Translations under genes and position numbers: made by a program | Assembly (NCBI GenBank): GCA_902810695.1 | Contig: CADDYV010000006.1 | Coordinates: forward strand, 1-64,000 | Reading direction: 5' to 3' | Length of the DNA stretch: 64,000 nt | Source: Actinomycetota bacterium | GTDB lineage: Bacteria > Actinomycetota > Rubrobacteria > Rubrobacterales > Rubrobacteraceae | The notes under the pieces: model-generated | Database searches by the model: none | Told to the model about the DNA's origin: nothing | Seen by the model: the letters and a program-made list of their open reading frames with translations, nothing else | Shown here: positions 54,414-63,639 of the stretch, piece after piece | How positions within the stretch are numbered: position 1 is the first letter of the stretch | How the letters are laid out: the number at the start of each line of letters is the position of its first letter

Positions 54414-56141
54414 ATGATCGGGAGCAGAACTACCGGGGAGTTGCGCAGTCACCGCTGGTATGGGGTTCAGGATCTGCGTTCTTTTGGACACCGCTCGCGT
54501 ACCAAGCAGATGGGATATGCCGAGGAGGACTACCAGGGAAAGCCGGTTATCGGCATTATCAACACCTGGAGCGACATCAACCCCTGTCATGCCCACTTCC
54601 GCCAGAGGGCCGAGGAGGTAAAGCGCGGGGTCTGGCAGGCCGGGGGATTTCCAGTAGAGATCCCGGCAATGTCGCTCGCAGAACCCTTCCAGAAGCCCTC
54701 GACCATGCTCTATCGCAACTTTCTCGCCATGGAGAGCGAGGAGCTGCTGCGCTCCTACCCCGTAGATGGGGCGGTTTTGATGGGCGGCTGCGACAAGACC
54801 ACGCCCGCGCTGTTGATGGGAGCTATCAGCATGGATATCCCTGCGATCTTCGTCCCGGCGGGTCCCATGCTGCGCGGTAACTGGCGGGGAAAGGTTCTGG
54901 GCAGCGGCTCTGATGTGTGGAAGTACTGGGATGAGAAGCGCGCCGGAACGATCGGCGAGAACGAGTGGCGGGAGATAGAGGACGGCATAGCCCGCTCTTT
55001 CGGGCACTGCATGACGATGGGCACGGCATCTACCATGACTGCGGCGGCGGAGGCTCTGGGCATGACCCTCCCCGGCGCCTCCTCCATCCCGGCAGCCGAC
55101 TCCAATCACTCCAGGATGGCCTCTCTGAGCGGAAGGCGGATCGTGGAGATGGTCTTCGAGGACTTGAGGCCCTCGAAGATTCTCGATGAGAGAGCCTATG
55201 ATGACGCCGTAACCACCGTGATGGCACTGAGTGGCTCGACCAACGCCCTCATCCACCTGATAGCCCTGGCCGGACGCAGCGGCATTGACCTCAATCTCAA
55301 GCGTTTCGATGAGGTATCACGCCGCGTGCCGGTTCTCGCCAACATCCGGCCCACCGGGGAGTATCTCATGGAGGACTTCTACTACGCCGGTGGTCTCAGG
55401 GGACTCCTCTCCCGGCTGGAGGATATGCTCCATCTCGACCGCCTGACCGTATTCGGGGCTACTATCGAGGAGAGCATAAAGGGCGCGGAAGTCTATGAGA
55501 AAGAGGTTATCCGCTCTCTGGACGATCCTCTCCACGAGGAGGGCGGGCTTGCGGTGCTCTACGGCAACCTCGCACCTGATGGGTGCGTCATAAAGCACTC
55601 GGCTGCCGACCCGCGGCTTCTCAAACACATCGGCCCCGCTGTCGTCTTCGACGACTACAACGACCTCGGGCGGCGTATAGATGATCCTGACCTTGAGGTA
55701 GACGAGAACTCTGTACTGGTGCTCAGGAACGCAGGACCTTTGGGAGCGCCGGGCATGCCGGAGTGGGGGATGCTCCCCATCCCGAAGAAGCTCCTGAAGA
55801 GAGGCGTACGCGACATGGTGCGCATCTCCGACGCGAGGATGAGCGGCACGAGCTACGGCACCTGCGTGCTGCACGTGGCCCCCGAATCGTTCGTGGGAGG
55901 CCCGCTCGCCCTGGTAGAGAATGGAGATCCCATCGAGCTCGATGTACAGGGCCGGCGCCTTGAGCTACAGGTAAACCAGAGGGAGTTGCAGCGCCGCCGC
56001 GCCGCCTGGAAACCGCCGGAACCCTACTACGAACGCGGATACGGACTGATGTACGCAAACCACATAACCCAGGCGAACGAGGGATGCGACTTCGATTTCC
56101 TGGCCCAAAGGGGCAGCGTGCCGGAGCCGGAGATCCACTAG
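54414..56141 (+). CDS. IlvD/Edd-family sugar-acid dehydratase
   Basis: A 575-residue iron-sulfur dehydratase. The three cluster ligands Cys58 (NPCHAHF), Cys126 (GGCDKTTP) and Cys199 (GHCMTMGTAST) match the Cys59/Cys127/Cys200 pattern of pentonate dehydratases with a [2Fe-2S] cluster. The C-terminal RISDARMSGTSYGTCVLHVA block is typical. It is most like L-arabinonate/D-xylonate-type enzymes rather than the valine-pathway IlvD, since no branched-chain genes are close. ATG 54414 follows AAGGTGAG; it is followed by an SDR 20 bp away. Confidence 0.88.
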   Translation: MIGSRTTGELRSHRWYGVQDLRSFGHRSRTKQMGYAEEDYQGKPVIGIINTWSDINPCHAHFRQRAEEVKRGVWQAGGFPVEIPAMSLAEPFQKPSTMLYRNFLAMESEELLRSYPVDGAVLMGGCDKTTPALLMGAISMDIPAIFVPAGPMLRGNWRGKVLGSGSDVWKYWDEKRAGTIGENEWREIEDGIARSFGHCMTMGTASTMTAAAEALGMTLPGASSIPAADSNHSRMASLSGRRIVEMVFEDLRPSKILDERAYDDAVTTVMALSGSTNALIHLIALAGRSGIDLNLKRFDEVSRRVPVLANIRPTGEYLMEDFYYAGGLRGLLSRLEDMLHLDRLTVFGATIEESIKGAEVYEKEVIRSLDDPLHEEGGLAVLYGNLAPDGCVIKHSAADPRLLKHIGPAVVFDDYNDLGRRIDDPDLEVDENSVLVLRNAGPLGAPGMPEWGMLPIPKKLLKRGVRDMVRISDARMSGTSYGTCVLHVAPESFVGGPLALVENGDPIELDVQGRRLELQVNQRELQRRRAAWKPPEPYYERGYGLMYANHITQANEGCDFDFLAQRGSVPEPEIH

Positions 56142-56161
56142 CGAGGGTGAGAGGAGTAGCC

Positions 56162-57016
56162 GTGCAGAGCATTGATGAGGCGACCGTACTGATCACGGGC
56201 GCAACCGACGGTCTTGGCAGGCGCGTGGCGCGAGATATCGCCACCAGGGGCGCCACCGTGGTCCTCCATGGCCGCAGTCGGGAGCGCGCGGAGGCTGCCG
56301 CGCGCGAAATCAGAGGGGAAACAGACAACCAGAACGTCTCCTATCTTCTGGCCGATCTCTCCTCCCTCGACGAGGTGCATGATCTGGCGGAAGAGTTTAT
56401 GGCGCGCTACGGGAGGCTGGATGTCCTGGTGAACAACGCCGGCGTAGGCTCGGGAGGACGGGGGACCGGGCGCGAGTTAAGCAGGGACGGCTACGAACTG
56501 CGCTTCGCAGTCAACTACCTCTCGCACTTTCTGCTCACGAACCTCCTGCTGGGTCGTCTTAAAGAATCCGTCCCGTCGAGGATCGTCAACGTCTCCTCCA
56601 TCGGCCAGGCTCCCGTTGACTTCGAGAATGTCATGCTCGAAGCCGGATACGACGGAAACCGCGCCTACGGACAGAGCAAACTCGCCCAGATCATGTTCAC
56701 CTTCTCTCTGGCCGAGCGTCTGAAGGGCACCGGTGTTACTGCCAACGCCCTGCACCCGGCTTCCCTGATGGACACCAAGATGGTCTACGAGAGCTATGGC
56801 TACACTCTGAGCACCGTCCAGGAAGGGGCTGACGCGACCGTCCGCCTCGCCGCATCTCCGGATCTCGAAGGGGTGACGGGGCGTTTCTACGACGGCGAGC
56901 GGGAGGCCAGGGCGAACGAGCAGGCCTATGACCCGCAGGCCCGCGAGCGGTTGTGGGACCTGAGCGAAGACCTTTGCGGGGGGTTGCTCACCCCGGACTT
57001 CAGCCAGGATGGTTGA
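56162..57016 (+). CDS. Short-chain dehydrogenase/reductase
   Basis: A 284-residue classical/extended SDR with TGATDGLGRRVARDI for NAD(P), NNAGVGS, the catalytic SSIG serine and YGQSKLAQIM (Tyr-x-x-x-Lys). GTG 56162 with GAGGAG upstream is used. It may be cotranscribed with the dehydratase; no substrate is predicted. The sequence resembles retinol-dehydrogenase-type SDRs. Confidence 0.88.
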   Translation: MQSIDEATVLITGATDGLGRRVARDIATRGATVVLHGRSRERAEAAAREIRGETDNQNVSYLLADLSSLDEVHDLAEEFMARYGRLDVLVNNAGVGSGGRGTGRELSRDGYELRFAVNYLSHFLLTNLLLGRLKESVPSRIVNVSSIGQAPVDFENVMLEAGYDGNRAYGQSKLAQIMFTFSLAERLKGTGVTANALHPASLMDTKMVYESYGYTLSTVQEGADATVRLAASPDLEGVTGRFYDGEREARANEQAYDPQARERLWDLSEDLCGGLLTPDFSQDG

Positions 57017-57154
57017 TCGGGGTGCATTCTGGATCAGCTCGGCCAATATGAACTACCGTCTCCTCTGATTCACTGTCTATAAGCCGGGCTCGGACGCCCT
57101 GTGGCGTTCATTTTTTCGGCGGGGTGAAACTTTCTGCGCTCCTGCCGTGTTTAT

Positions 57155-57763
57155 ATGGGTATGGAAAACGAGCTCGAGGCTGCAGAGTATATGAAGAGCG
57201 AAGATCTCCTGACAAGGCGTCTGGCGGATGGCGATCCCGGTGCGCCTAGAGAGATGGTGGAGCGGTACCACGCCGAGCTCTACCGTTATGCCTGGGCCTT
57301 GCTGCGCGACGGTTCTGCCGCCGAGGATGCGGTGCAGGAGGTCTTCGAGAGGACCTTCACCGCCCTCGGGCGCTATTCGAAGGAGCGTATTGAAGCTCTC
57401 TCCTTGCGTCCCTGGCTGTACCGCATCACCCTCAACGTGGCGCGCAACGCCTGGCGCAAGAGTCGCCGGGAGGTGCCTGTAGCCGAGACGCCGGAGCCCG
57501 ATACGCGGTTCGGTGGTGCGTCTGGCTCCACTTCCGGCACGGAGAGCAGAGAGAGCTGGATGGACGCGCTCGAAGCACTGGGACGGTTATCCGAGAGGCA
57601 GCGGGTGGTCGTGACGCTGCGCTACATAGAGGATTTGTCCTATGCCGATATCGCCGAGCAGACCGGCTGGCCCGAGAACACCTGCAAGACCCTCGCGCGC
57701 CGGGGAATCGGACGGCTCGGTGTCTTGTTATCAGGGAGATCGGATGGAGAAGGAGGTAGTTAG
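57155..57763 (+). CDS. ECF-type RNA polymerase sigma factor
   Basis: A 202-residue sigma factor. Region 2 runs from about residue 36 to 100 (YHAELYRYAWALLRDGSAAE, DAVQEVFERTF, RPWLYRITLNVARN) and region 4 from about 140 to 195 (LSERQRVVVTLRYIEDLSYA, DIAEQTGWPENTCKTLARR). Its stop codon TAG immediately adjoins the ATG of the Ogt-Ada gene, so it is cotranscribed and may drive it. No anti-sigma gene with a membrane span is next to it. Confidence 0.92.
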   Translation: MGMENELEAAEYMKSEDLLTRRLADGDPGAPREMVERYHAELYRYAWALLRDGSAAEDAVQEVFERTFTALGRYSKERIEALSLRPWLYRITLNVARNAWRKSRREVPVAETPEPDTRFGGASGSTSGTESRESWMDALEALGRLSERQRVVVTLRYIEDLSYADIAEQTGWPENTCKTLARRGIGRLGVLLSGRSDGEGGS

Positions 57764-58555
57764 ATGAACGGCGAAGGATCGCGAAGGTTCGGTGAGGAGC
57801 GCGCGCTCGGGCTGCTCAGGGACGCGGGCAAGCACCTCGGAGCGATGCGGGAGGGCCTCGTAGAGCGGGCACTCACGCGCGGGACCGACCGCCTCTTCAC
57901 GTGCGACTCGCCTCTGGGAGAGGTCTATGTCGGGGTGAGCGAGAGAGGCGTGCGCCTTCTCGGGAGAGCCGCCTCGCCCGAGGAGTTCGCCCGGCGCTAC
58001 CGGGAGCGATTCGGACGGCTCCTCTCGTGGGGCACGGACGAGAGCACGCGCGCTCTTGCCCGACGAGTCGCCACGGCGCTCGCCGGGGAGAAGGTCGAGG
58101 TTCCGGCGGACCTTTCGGGAACGACGCCCTTCCAGCGTCGGGTGCTGGAGGTGGTGAAGGGGATTCCCCGCGGCGAGGTCAGGTCCTACGCCTGGGTCGC
58201 CCGCGAGGCTGGCTCTCCGAAGGCTTCCCGCGCCGTTGGCACGGTGATGGCGAGCAACCCCGTACCACTCGTCATCCCCTGCCACCGCGTCATCAAAAAC
58301 GATGGCACTACAGGCAACTATGCATTCGGCGCCGAGGAAAAAGTCGGGTTGCTCGAAGGAGAAGGCGTGCCGGTGAGTGAGCTGGCCGGCTCGCCCTATC
58401 TCGCGACGCCGACCACGGGGATCTTCTGCCACGCCACCTGCCCGAACGCCAGGAGGATAAAGCCCGAAAACCGCAGGCGGTTCCGCTCCGCGCAGGCGGC
58501 GATAGAAGCCGGCTACAGGCCATGCAGGGTATGCCGTCCGGCGGTGGCCGGATAG
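57764..58555 (+). CDS. Methylated-DNA-cysteine methyltransferase fused to Ada zinc domain
   Basis: A 263-residue DNA alkylation repair protein with inverted domain order relative to E. coli Ada. Residues about 45-205 are the O6-methylguanine methyltransferase domain with the acceptor Cys173 in IPCHRV. Residues about 212-258 are the Ada zinc-binding domain: Cys222 and Cys226 (TTGIFCHATC), Cys254 and Cys257 (YRPCRVC), which in Ada repairs methylphosphotriesters through the first Cys. There is no AraC-type HTH. Directly after an ECF sigma gene with no gap, so the sigma may supply the alkylation response instead of Ada's own DNA-binding domain. Confidence 0.9.
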   Translation: MNGEGSRRFGEERALGLLRDAGKHLGAMREGLVERALTRGTDRLFTCDSPLGEVYVGVSERGVRLLGRAASPEEFARRYRERFGRLLSWGTDESTRALARRVATALAGEKVEVPADLSGTTPFQRRVLEVVKGIPRGEVRSYAWVAREAGSPKASRAVGTVMASNPVPLVIPCHRVIKNDGTTGNYAFGAEEKVGLLEGEGVPVSELAGSPYLATPTTGIFCHATCPNARRIKPENRRRFRSAQAAIEAGYRPCRVCRPAVAG

Positions 58556-58599
58556 CAGGAGAGCGCGACGAACCTGGTGGGAACATCGCCGGACTGACT

Positions 58600-58887
58600 C
58601 CGGATCCGCCGCAAGTGAGCGCCTCGAAGAAGCTGCGATGCGCTCTGTCAACGTCGCGCATCGCCTCGGCATGCCACCGGACGCCGAGGATCCAACCCTC
58701 CGAGAAGGTGTGGCACTCGACCACCTCTACACACCGTCGGTGGAGAAGGCGGACGCCGGGAGCCCTCTCTTACCTCGACCGCGTGCGGGCTGTTGCTTGG
58801 GAGCCCCAGGCTGTGTTCGAGGGCCTCGCTGCCAGACTGAGAGGGGAGATCCTGGTACAGCGCCCCGCCGAGGGCCGCGTTGCTTAG
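58600..58887 (-). pseudogene. Decayed peptidase C26 (PuuD-like gamma-glutamyl hydrolase)
   Basis: On the minus strand two fragments of a class I glutamine amidotransferase-like hydrolase are visible in different frames. The first has AALGGALYQDLPSQ and HAVEVREGSR; the second has VVECHTF then GWILGVRWHAEAM, the C-terminal His-x-Glu region (usually LGVQWHPE). The start of the gene and the segment between the fragments are missing. It sits 10 bp after the asparaginase remnant and next to the Ogt-Ada stop. Confidence 0.7.
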
Positions 58888-58897
58888 CCAAATTGGG

Positions 58898-59364
58898 CTA
58901 GTCGGTCCAGGAGTTGAAAGCGACTTCGATCTCCTGGCGGTTTGTGCCTGACCGGAACAGCAGGCTGAGCAACAGCCTGGCTTTCAAGCCGTCGAGCATG
59001 CCGGCCCGGAGCAAGTCCATCTCGGGGCCCGGAAAGCTGTAGGTGCGCCTCAAAACCTCCCCGCTTCCGGTGCGGGAGGCCAGGACCACTGGCATCTCGC
59101 GCGCCAACTCTTCGAGCCCCCGGCGATGCGCGAAGGGACATGCCCGCCCCCAAAAGCTTCGATCACGAGCCCTGCGTATCCCGCATCTTTTATCGCAGGG
59201 AGCAGCCTACCGTCTTCTCCGACTACCATCGTCAGGAGCGCAATCGCGTGCTCCGGACCTTCCTGCGGCATCGGAACGGTGAGACGGTCAGAGAGACGCA
59301 GAACGACGCGCACCTCTCCCTCCGATATCCAGCCGAGCGAGAGGACTGTTATCTTCGGGAGCAT
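58898..59364 (-). pseudogene. Decayed L-asparaginase
   Basis: The minus strand starts MLPKITVLSLG, the first strand of asparaginases, and then jumps to the middle of the protein (LTMVVGEDGRLLPAIKDAGY, VIEAFGGGHVPS), so the catalytic Thr loop GGTI and about 180 residues are deleted. A second frame carries the C-terminus (EELAREMPVVLASRTGSGEV, LKARLLLSLLF). The shift occurs near a C5 run at 59117-59121. It diverges from the MFS gene. Confidence 0.8.
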
Positions 59365-59475
59365 GGGAGACCTCCTCGTTTTGTTCGCGCAGACGCCCCA
59401 CTCTGTAGCTTTGCTTCTGGTATCTTTTTACACGGTGCGAAGAATATTGATGCAGATTTTCTCCGGACGGGATCT

Positions 59476-60663
59476 GTGAGTTCGGATAAGGCCGAGTCGC
59501 GGGCCGCCGGAGAGCAGTTCGTCCGGGGCCGGCTCACCTGGGGAATCTACGGGCTGGTTGGCTACTTCGCCTACCTGGAGACCGTGCTCGGGCCGCTCAT
59601 GCCGTTTTTGCGAGCCGAGCATGGTTACAGCTATACCGTGGCGAGCCTCCACTTCAGCGCCTTCGCCTCGGGCGGTGTGATCATAGGGCTGCTCGGCGAC
59701 CGCATGACCGGGCTCTGGGGACGCCGCACGAGCCTCTGGGGTGGCGGCGCGGGCATGGCGGCGGGGGCTGTGCTCCTGGCGGCAAGCCCGGAGGCGCTCG
59801 GCACGATTCTGGGCGCGCTCTTCATGGGAATCTCGGGCTCGCTGCTGCTGATCACAACCCAGTCCGTTCTTTCGGACAGACACGGGCGCCACGGCGCGGC
59901 TGCTCTCGTGGAGTCCAATGCCGCGGCCAGTGCGTGTGCGATCCTGGCTTCTCTGGCGGTCGGGGCACTCGCCAGCTCGGTGCTCGGGTGGCGGGCGGCG
60001 CTTTTCTTGCCCATCCCCGTGCTGGTGCTGCTTGCGATCCGCTTCCACGCGGAGCCTCTGGGAGACATTCGCGGCGAAGAGCGACCGGAGCACGAACAAT
60101 CCCCGATGAAACTCTCCTTGCGCTTCTGGGCCTGCCTGGGTGTGGTGTCTCTGGGTGTTGCGGTGGAGTGGTGCGTGACGTACTGGGGTGCGGAATTTTT
60201 GAACGAGGGGGCGGGGCTGGGACGTTCGGAGGCGGCGAGTGCGCTCAGCGTGTTTCTGGCGGCCATGCTGACGGGCAGATTATTGGGCAGCCGCCTGACG
60301 CGGCGGTTGACGAGCACAACCTTGCTCGTGCTCACCCTCGTCGTTGCACTGGCGGGTTTCCCGGTGTTCTGGTTGTCGGGTGCGCCGGGACTTAACCTGC
60401 TCGGGCTTTTTGTCACCGGGCTCGGCGTCGGCAGTGTTTATCCGCTTGCGATATCAGCGGGTGTAGCCGCAGTTCCGAAAGGTAAAACAGAGGTGGCGAC
60501 CGCGCGGCTGGCGCTGGGAGCGAGTGGGGCTATACTCCTCGCCCCTTTCCTGCTCGGCGCTCTCGCCGATCACGCAGGCATCGGGAAAGCCTACGGAATA
60601 GTTCCTCCGATGCTCCTCGCGGCGGTGCTGTTGATGCTGGTGGTGCGGCGGTCGAGCCCGTGA
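59476..60663 (+). CDS. MFS transporter
   Basis: A 395-residue major facilitator with about twelve spans. The inter-span loop GLLGDRMTGLWGRR is the MFS A-motif region, and a central cytosolic loop (about 190-215) precedes the second half. GTG 59476 is used since upstream sequence overlaps the decayed asparaginase. Substrate unknown; cytosolic loops are short and no extra domain is present. Confidence 0.85.
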   Translation: MSSDKAESRAAGEQFVRGRLTWGIYGLVGYFAYLETVLGPLMPFLRAEHGYSYTVASLHFSAFASGGVIIGLLGDRMTGLWGRRTSLWGGGAGMAAGAVLLAASPEALGTILGALFMGISGSLLLITTQSVLSDRHGRHGAAALVESNAAASACAILASLAVGALASSVLGWRAALFLPIPVLVLLAIRFHAEPLGDIRGEERPEHEQSPMKLSLRFWACLGVVSLGVAVEWCVTYWGAEFLNEGAGLGRSEAASALSVFLAAMLTGRLLGSRLTRRLTSTTLLVLTLVVALAGFPVFWLSGAPGLNLLGLFVTGLGVGSVYPLAISAGVAAVPKGKTEVATARLALGASGAILLAPFLLGALADHAGIGKAYGIVPPMLLAAVLLMLVVRRSSP

Positions 60664-60792
60664 GAGCCGCCTGATCCTAGAGGTCTCTTTCGACCCGGGT
60701 AATTGGCGGGGCTTACGCGGTGGCCGCGGAACCGGATGCGTCGTGCTAAGCTAGCAGTATATTCAAACGGTTGGATCGTAAGGAGGATTTTC

Positions 60793-61845
60793 GTGGAGTA
60801 TCGCCGTCTCGGGCGCTCGGGCCTGTTCGTCTCTGCCCTCACACTCGGCACGATGACCTTCGGCGGGCGCGGCAGGTTTGGCATGGTCGGCTCGACCGAC
60901 GTGAAGGGCGCGACGCGGCAGGTGGACATGTGCCTCGACGCTGGGATCAACCTCTTCGACACCGCCAACATATATTCTGCGGGCGAATCCGAGGAGATTC
61001 TCGGCCAGGCGATCTCCGGTCGCCGCGACAGGTTGCTGCTGGCTACGAAGGCGCGTATGCGTGTCGGTGATGGGCCTAACGATGCCGGACTTTCCCGGTA
61101 CCACCTGATCCGCCAGTGCGAGGAGAGCCTCAGGCGGCTGGGGACCGACTACATAGACCTCTACCAGGTACACGAGTGGGACGGCGTGACGCCGATGGAG
61201 GAGACCCTTGAGGCGCTCGATACGCTCGTAAAGCAGGGCAAGGTCCGCTACATAGGGTCTTCCAACCACTCGGGATGGCAGCTCATGAAGGCACTCGGGC
61301 TCTCCGAGCGGCTCGGGTTGCAACGCTACGTGAGCCAGCAGATCTACTACTCCCTGGAGGCAAGGGACGCCGAGTACGAGCTCGTTCCTCTTGCGCTGGA
61401 TCAGGAATGCTCGATTCTCGTCTGGAGCCCGCTGGCCGGCGGCCTGCTCTCGGGCAAGTATCGGCGCGACCGGGATGCCCAGGAGGGGCGGCACGTGGAA
61501 GGCTGGAATGAACCCCCGGTTCGCGACCCGGACAAGCTCTACGACACGATAGACGTGCTGGTGGAGATCGCCGAGGGACACGGGGTCTCGGCGGCGCAGG
61601 TGGCGCTATCCTGGTTGCTGGGCAGGCCCGGCGTGGCCTCGGTCGTGATCGGGGCGCGCACCGAGGAGCAACTGGCCGACAACCTCAAAGCTGCCGAGTT
61701 GAAGCTTTCCGATGAGGAGCGACGTCGCCTGGACGAGGTGAGCGCGCCGCCCCTGATCTACCCCCACTGGCACCAGCTCAGGACCGCTTCCGACCGGCTC
61801 GGCCCGGCAGACCTCCCGCTTCTGGGACCGCACCTCAAGCAATAG
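60793..61845 (+). CDS. Aldo/keto reductase
   Basis: A 350-residue (alpha/beta)8 NADPH-dependent oxidoreductase. The catalytic tetrad is visible: Asp and Tyr in NLFDTANIYSAGESEEILG, Lys in LATKARM and His in YQVHEWDG. The C-terminal VVIGARTEEQLADNLKAAEL binds cofactor phosphate. GTG 60793 with AGGAGG is the start. Similar to YajO/GSP69-type reductases; substrate not predicted. Confidence 0.93.
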   Translation: MEYRRLGRSGLFVSALTLGTMTFGGRGRFGMVGSTDVKGATRQVDMCLDAGINLFDTANIYSAGESEEILGQAISGRRDRLLLATKARMRVGDGPNDAGLSRYHLIRQCEESLRRLGTDYIDLYQVHEWDGVTPMEETLEALDTLVKQGKVRYIGSSNHSGWQLMKALGLSERLGLQRYVSQQIYYSLEARDAEYELVPLALDQECSILVWSPLAGGLLSGKYRRDRDAQEGRHVEGWNEPPVRDPDKLYDTIDVLVEIAEGHGVSAAQVALSWLLGRPGVASVVIGARTEEQLADNLKAAELKLSDEERRRLDEVSAPPLIYPHWHQLRTASDRLGPADLPLLGPHLKQ

Positions 61846-61898
61846 CTCCCGGTTCCTACGAGCCGCTGGGATCTCATCTGAAGACACCAACTCACTGC

Positions 61899-61947
61899 GC
61901 GAGGCTGCCAGCATTGAAGAAACGTCAATGGCAGACAGCAGCCTCGC
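61899..61947. terminator. Two-part stem-loop after the aldo/keto reductase gene
   Basis: A 10-bp perfect stem gcgaggctgc / gcagcctcgc encloses a second 6-bp stem cattga / tcaatg. It is 54 bp after the stop. A terminator is the simplest reading, although no T-run follows. Confidence 0.55.
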
Positions 61948-62072
61948 TCATATGAATATCTTATACCAAAGTGTCTCATACTCTAGTCATCTCGTGGATC
62001 CACCTATCTCACACCTGCGTATAAAGGAGTGTTGGCCGCACCCAGCGGCCTTAGCAGAGGGAGTTTGTTGCC

Positions 62073-62612
62073 ATGAAAAAGTTCGTCGCGGTGTTAGCGC
62101 TGGGAGTGATGATCGCCCTGGTCTCCGCCTGCGCGGTTAACAGGCAGGCAAGTACGCAACACCCTGGAGTGAATAACACCGCTCAAAGCGGGGCCACGGT
62201 GTCGCTCAGATCCATCCAGGGTGTGGGCAAAGTGCTGGTGAGCCGGACGGGCATGACGCTCTACAGCCCGAAACAGGAAGCCAATGGTCATATCTTGTGC
62301 ACGGCGGCATGCGTCCATTTCTGGCAGCCGCTGTCGTTGCCTAAAGGGAGCAAGTCCCCAACAAAAGGTCCAGGAATCTCTGGCAAGCTTGCCCTTGTGG
62401 ATCGTCCTGATGGCACGAAGCAGGTTACATTCGATGGCAAGCCGCTGTACCAGTTCGCCGAAGATGCCAGTCCGGGTGACGCCAAAGGAAACGACTTTCA
62501 GGATAGTTTTGGCGGGCACCAGTTTTTCTGGCAGGCGGTGACGATCGGTAAAGCGGCATCTCCCAACGGAGGCGGATCGCAACACCATGGCGGCTACGGG
62601 GGAGGCTATTGA
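62073..62612 (+). CDS. Secreted lipoprotein, COG4315-like
   Basis: A 179-residue lipoprotein: signal peptide ending LVSAC gives lipidation at Cys20. The body has two copies of the COG4315 pattern: SRTGMTLYSPKQEA, LCTAACVHFWQPL and FDGKPLYQFAEDASPGDAKG. These are predicted extracytoplasmic proteins of unknown role. The tail is Gly/His-rich (GGGSQHHGGYGGGY), perhaps metal-binding. ATG 62073 has AGAGGGAG upstream. Confidence 0.85.
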   Translation: MKKFVAVLALGVMIALVSACAVNRQASTQHPGVNNTAQSGATVSLRSIQGVGKVLVSRTGMTLYSPKQEANGHILCTAACVHFWQPLSLPKGSKSPTKGPGISGKLALVDRPDGTKQVTFDGKPLYQFAEDASPGDAKGNDFQDSFGGHQFFWQAVTIGKAASPNGGGSQHHGGYGGGY

Positions 62613-62919
62613 TCCCGGAGGATTCTCTTTCCCGTCCTGATTTTTAAGCCTCACCGATCTTCGGTGCACTACCTTCTTGGCAAAGGTGAAATGCGCCCCC
62701 AGATCGTCAACGGTCTGCTCCTCGAGACATCGCGTAACTAAAAGATGAGATCAGGTGCGGAGATGACAGGGGCGCTGGGGGCTCTCTTTGTCGGAGATTG
62801 GAGCCTTCCTCTAGTGTTCACCTCCGGATGATCTCCAGGTAACGAAAAGACCGGACTCGTGAAGGTTAAGCCATGGCAAAAGCGAACTCCAACAGATCCT
62901 AAGCCAGAAAGGAAGAGTA
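62613..62919. other. Gap without a recognised gene
   Basis: No gene or regulatory signal is convincing. A short plus-strand frame ending at the TAA near 62742 (contains GEMRPQIVNGLLLE) could be debris of a coding region, but it has no start signal and no family was recognised. Confidence 0.4.
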
Positions 62920-63414
62920 ATGAAAACGCCAGCATCAGTTACTCCCAGACCGCTCGGATGGAGCCTTATAAGGCGTCTCAGTTGGGTGGGATTGCTCGCC
63001 ATCGTGGCTGCGACAGCCGTGAACCTGCTGATCGGCTATCTGGCGATTGCGTTCCTCGACATCCCCAAGATGTTCTTCGTATTGATCGGTTACCTGGCGG
63101 TTACATTCCTCGGCATCTCCGATCTGTTCTTACCCCTGAACTGGTACGCTACCATAGTTCCCTTTACCGTGGTCGGCGTGTTCGGGGCGACTGCGGTGTA
63201 TGCTCTCATCGTGCGCTACTCCCGAAGCCCGATCAGGTTCTTTCTCTGGGTTGCTGGTGCAGCCCTCGTGCTCTCCTTCGTACCGGACATCTCGCTGCTG
63301 GTGTTCTCCGTGGCGGGAGCAACCCTGATACCGGTAGTCGTGCTGATGCTTATGCATGTCGCAGCATTCCTCGTGAGCGTCGGGATGCTCACGAGGCTCG
63401 TCCCGTCGGACTAG
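62920..63414 (+). CDS. DUF6069-like membrane protein with internal duplication
   Basis: A 164-residue membrane protein with about four spans, consistent with the DUF6069 group (family call tentative). Residues 37-54 and 55-72 are a tandem pair, LIGYLAIAFLDIPKMFFV and LIGYLAVTFLGISDLFLP, so an 18-codon in-frame duplication enlarged the first extracytoplasmic region. GGAAGAGTA precedes the ATG. Function unknown. Confidence 0.7.
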   Translation: MKTPASVTPRPLGWSLIRRLSWVGLLAIVAATAVNLLIGYLAIAFLDIPKMFFVLIGYLAVTFLGISDLFLPLNWYATIVPFTVVGVFGATAVYALIVRYSRSPIRFFLWVAGAALVLSFVPDISLLVFSVAGATLIPVVVLMLMHVAAFLVSVGMLTRLVPSD

Positions 63415-63600
63415 AACGGCGCCGGCCCCATCATAAGACGTAGTCTCAATGCGCTAGGTTGCCTCCGTCCGCTATTGATGGCTCTTCAACGCCGATGGCC
63501 TCGCGCTTGCTAGTCTCTTCGCCAAAGTTCCAGCCAACTCCCACGCCAGTAACGGAATAATCCCGGCGGTTTCGGACTCTTACGCTCTTGTATTCCTTTG

Positions 63601-63614
63601 TGTAATCGTTTACA
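63601..63614. promoter_or_regulatory. LacI-type operator before the LacI gene
   Basis: TGTAATCGTTTACA is a near-palindrome with the central CG typical of LacI/GalR-family operators, 25 bp before the TTG start. Autoregulation is the likely purpose. Confidence 0.6.
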
Positions 63615-63639
63615 GTAGGATCAGGAGGGCACGGAGGGG

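Noticed and set aside
58522-58887. 121-codon plus-strand frame after the Ogt-Ada gene
   Set aside because: It is the reverse of the decayed peptidase C26 gene and has no RBS or family match.
63500-63560. Short minus-strand frame with a hydrophobic pattern before the LacI gene
   Set aside because: Too short, no start signal, and no recognisable family.
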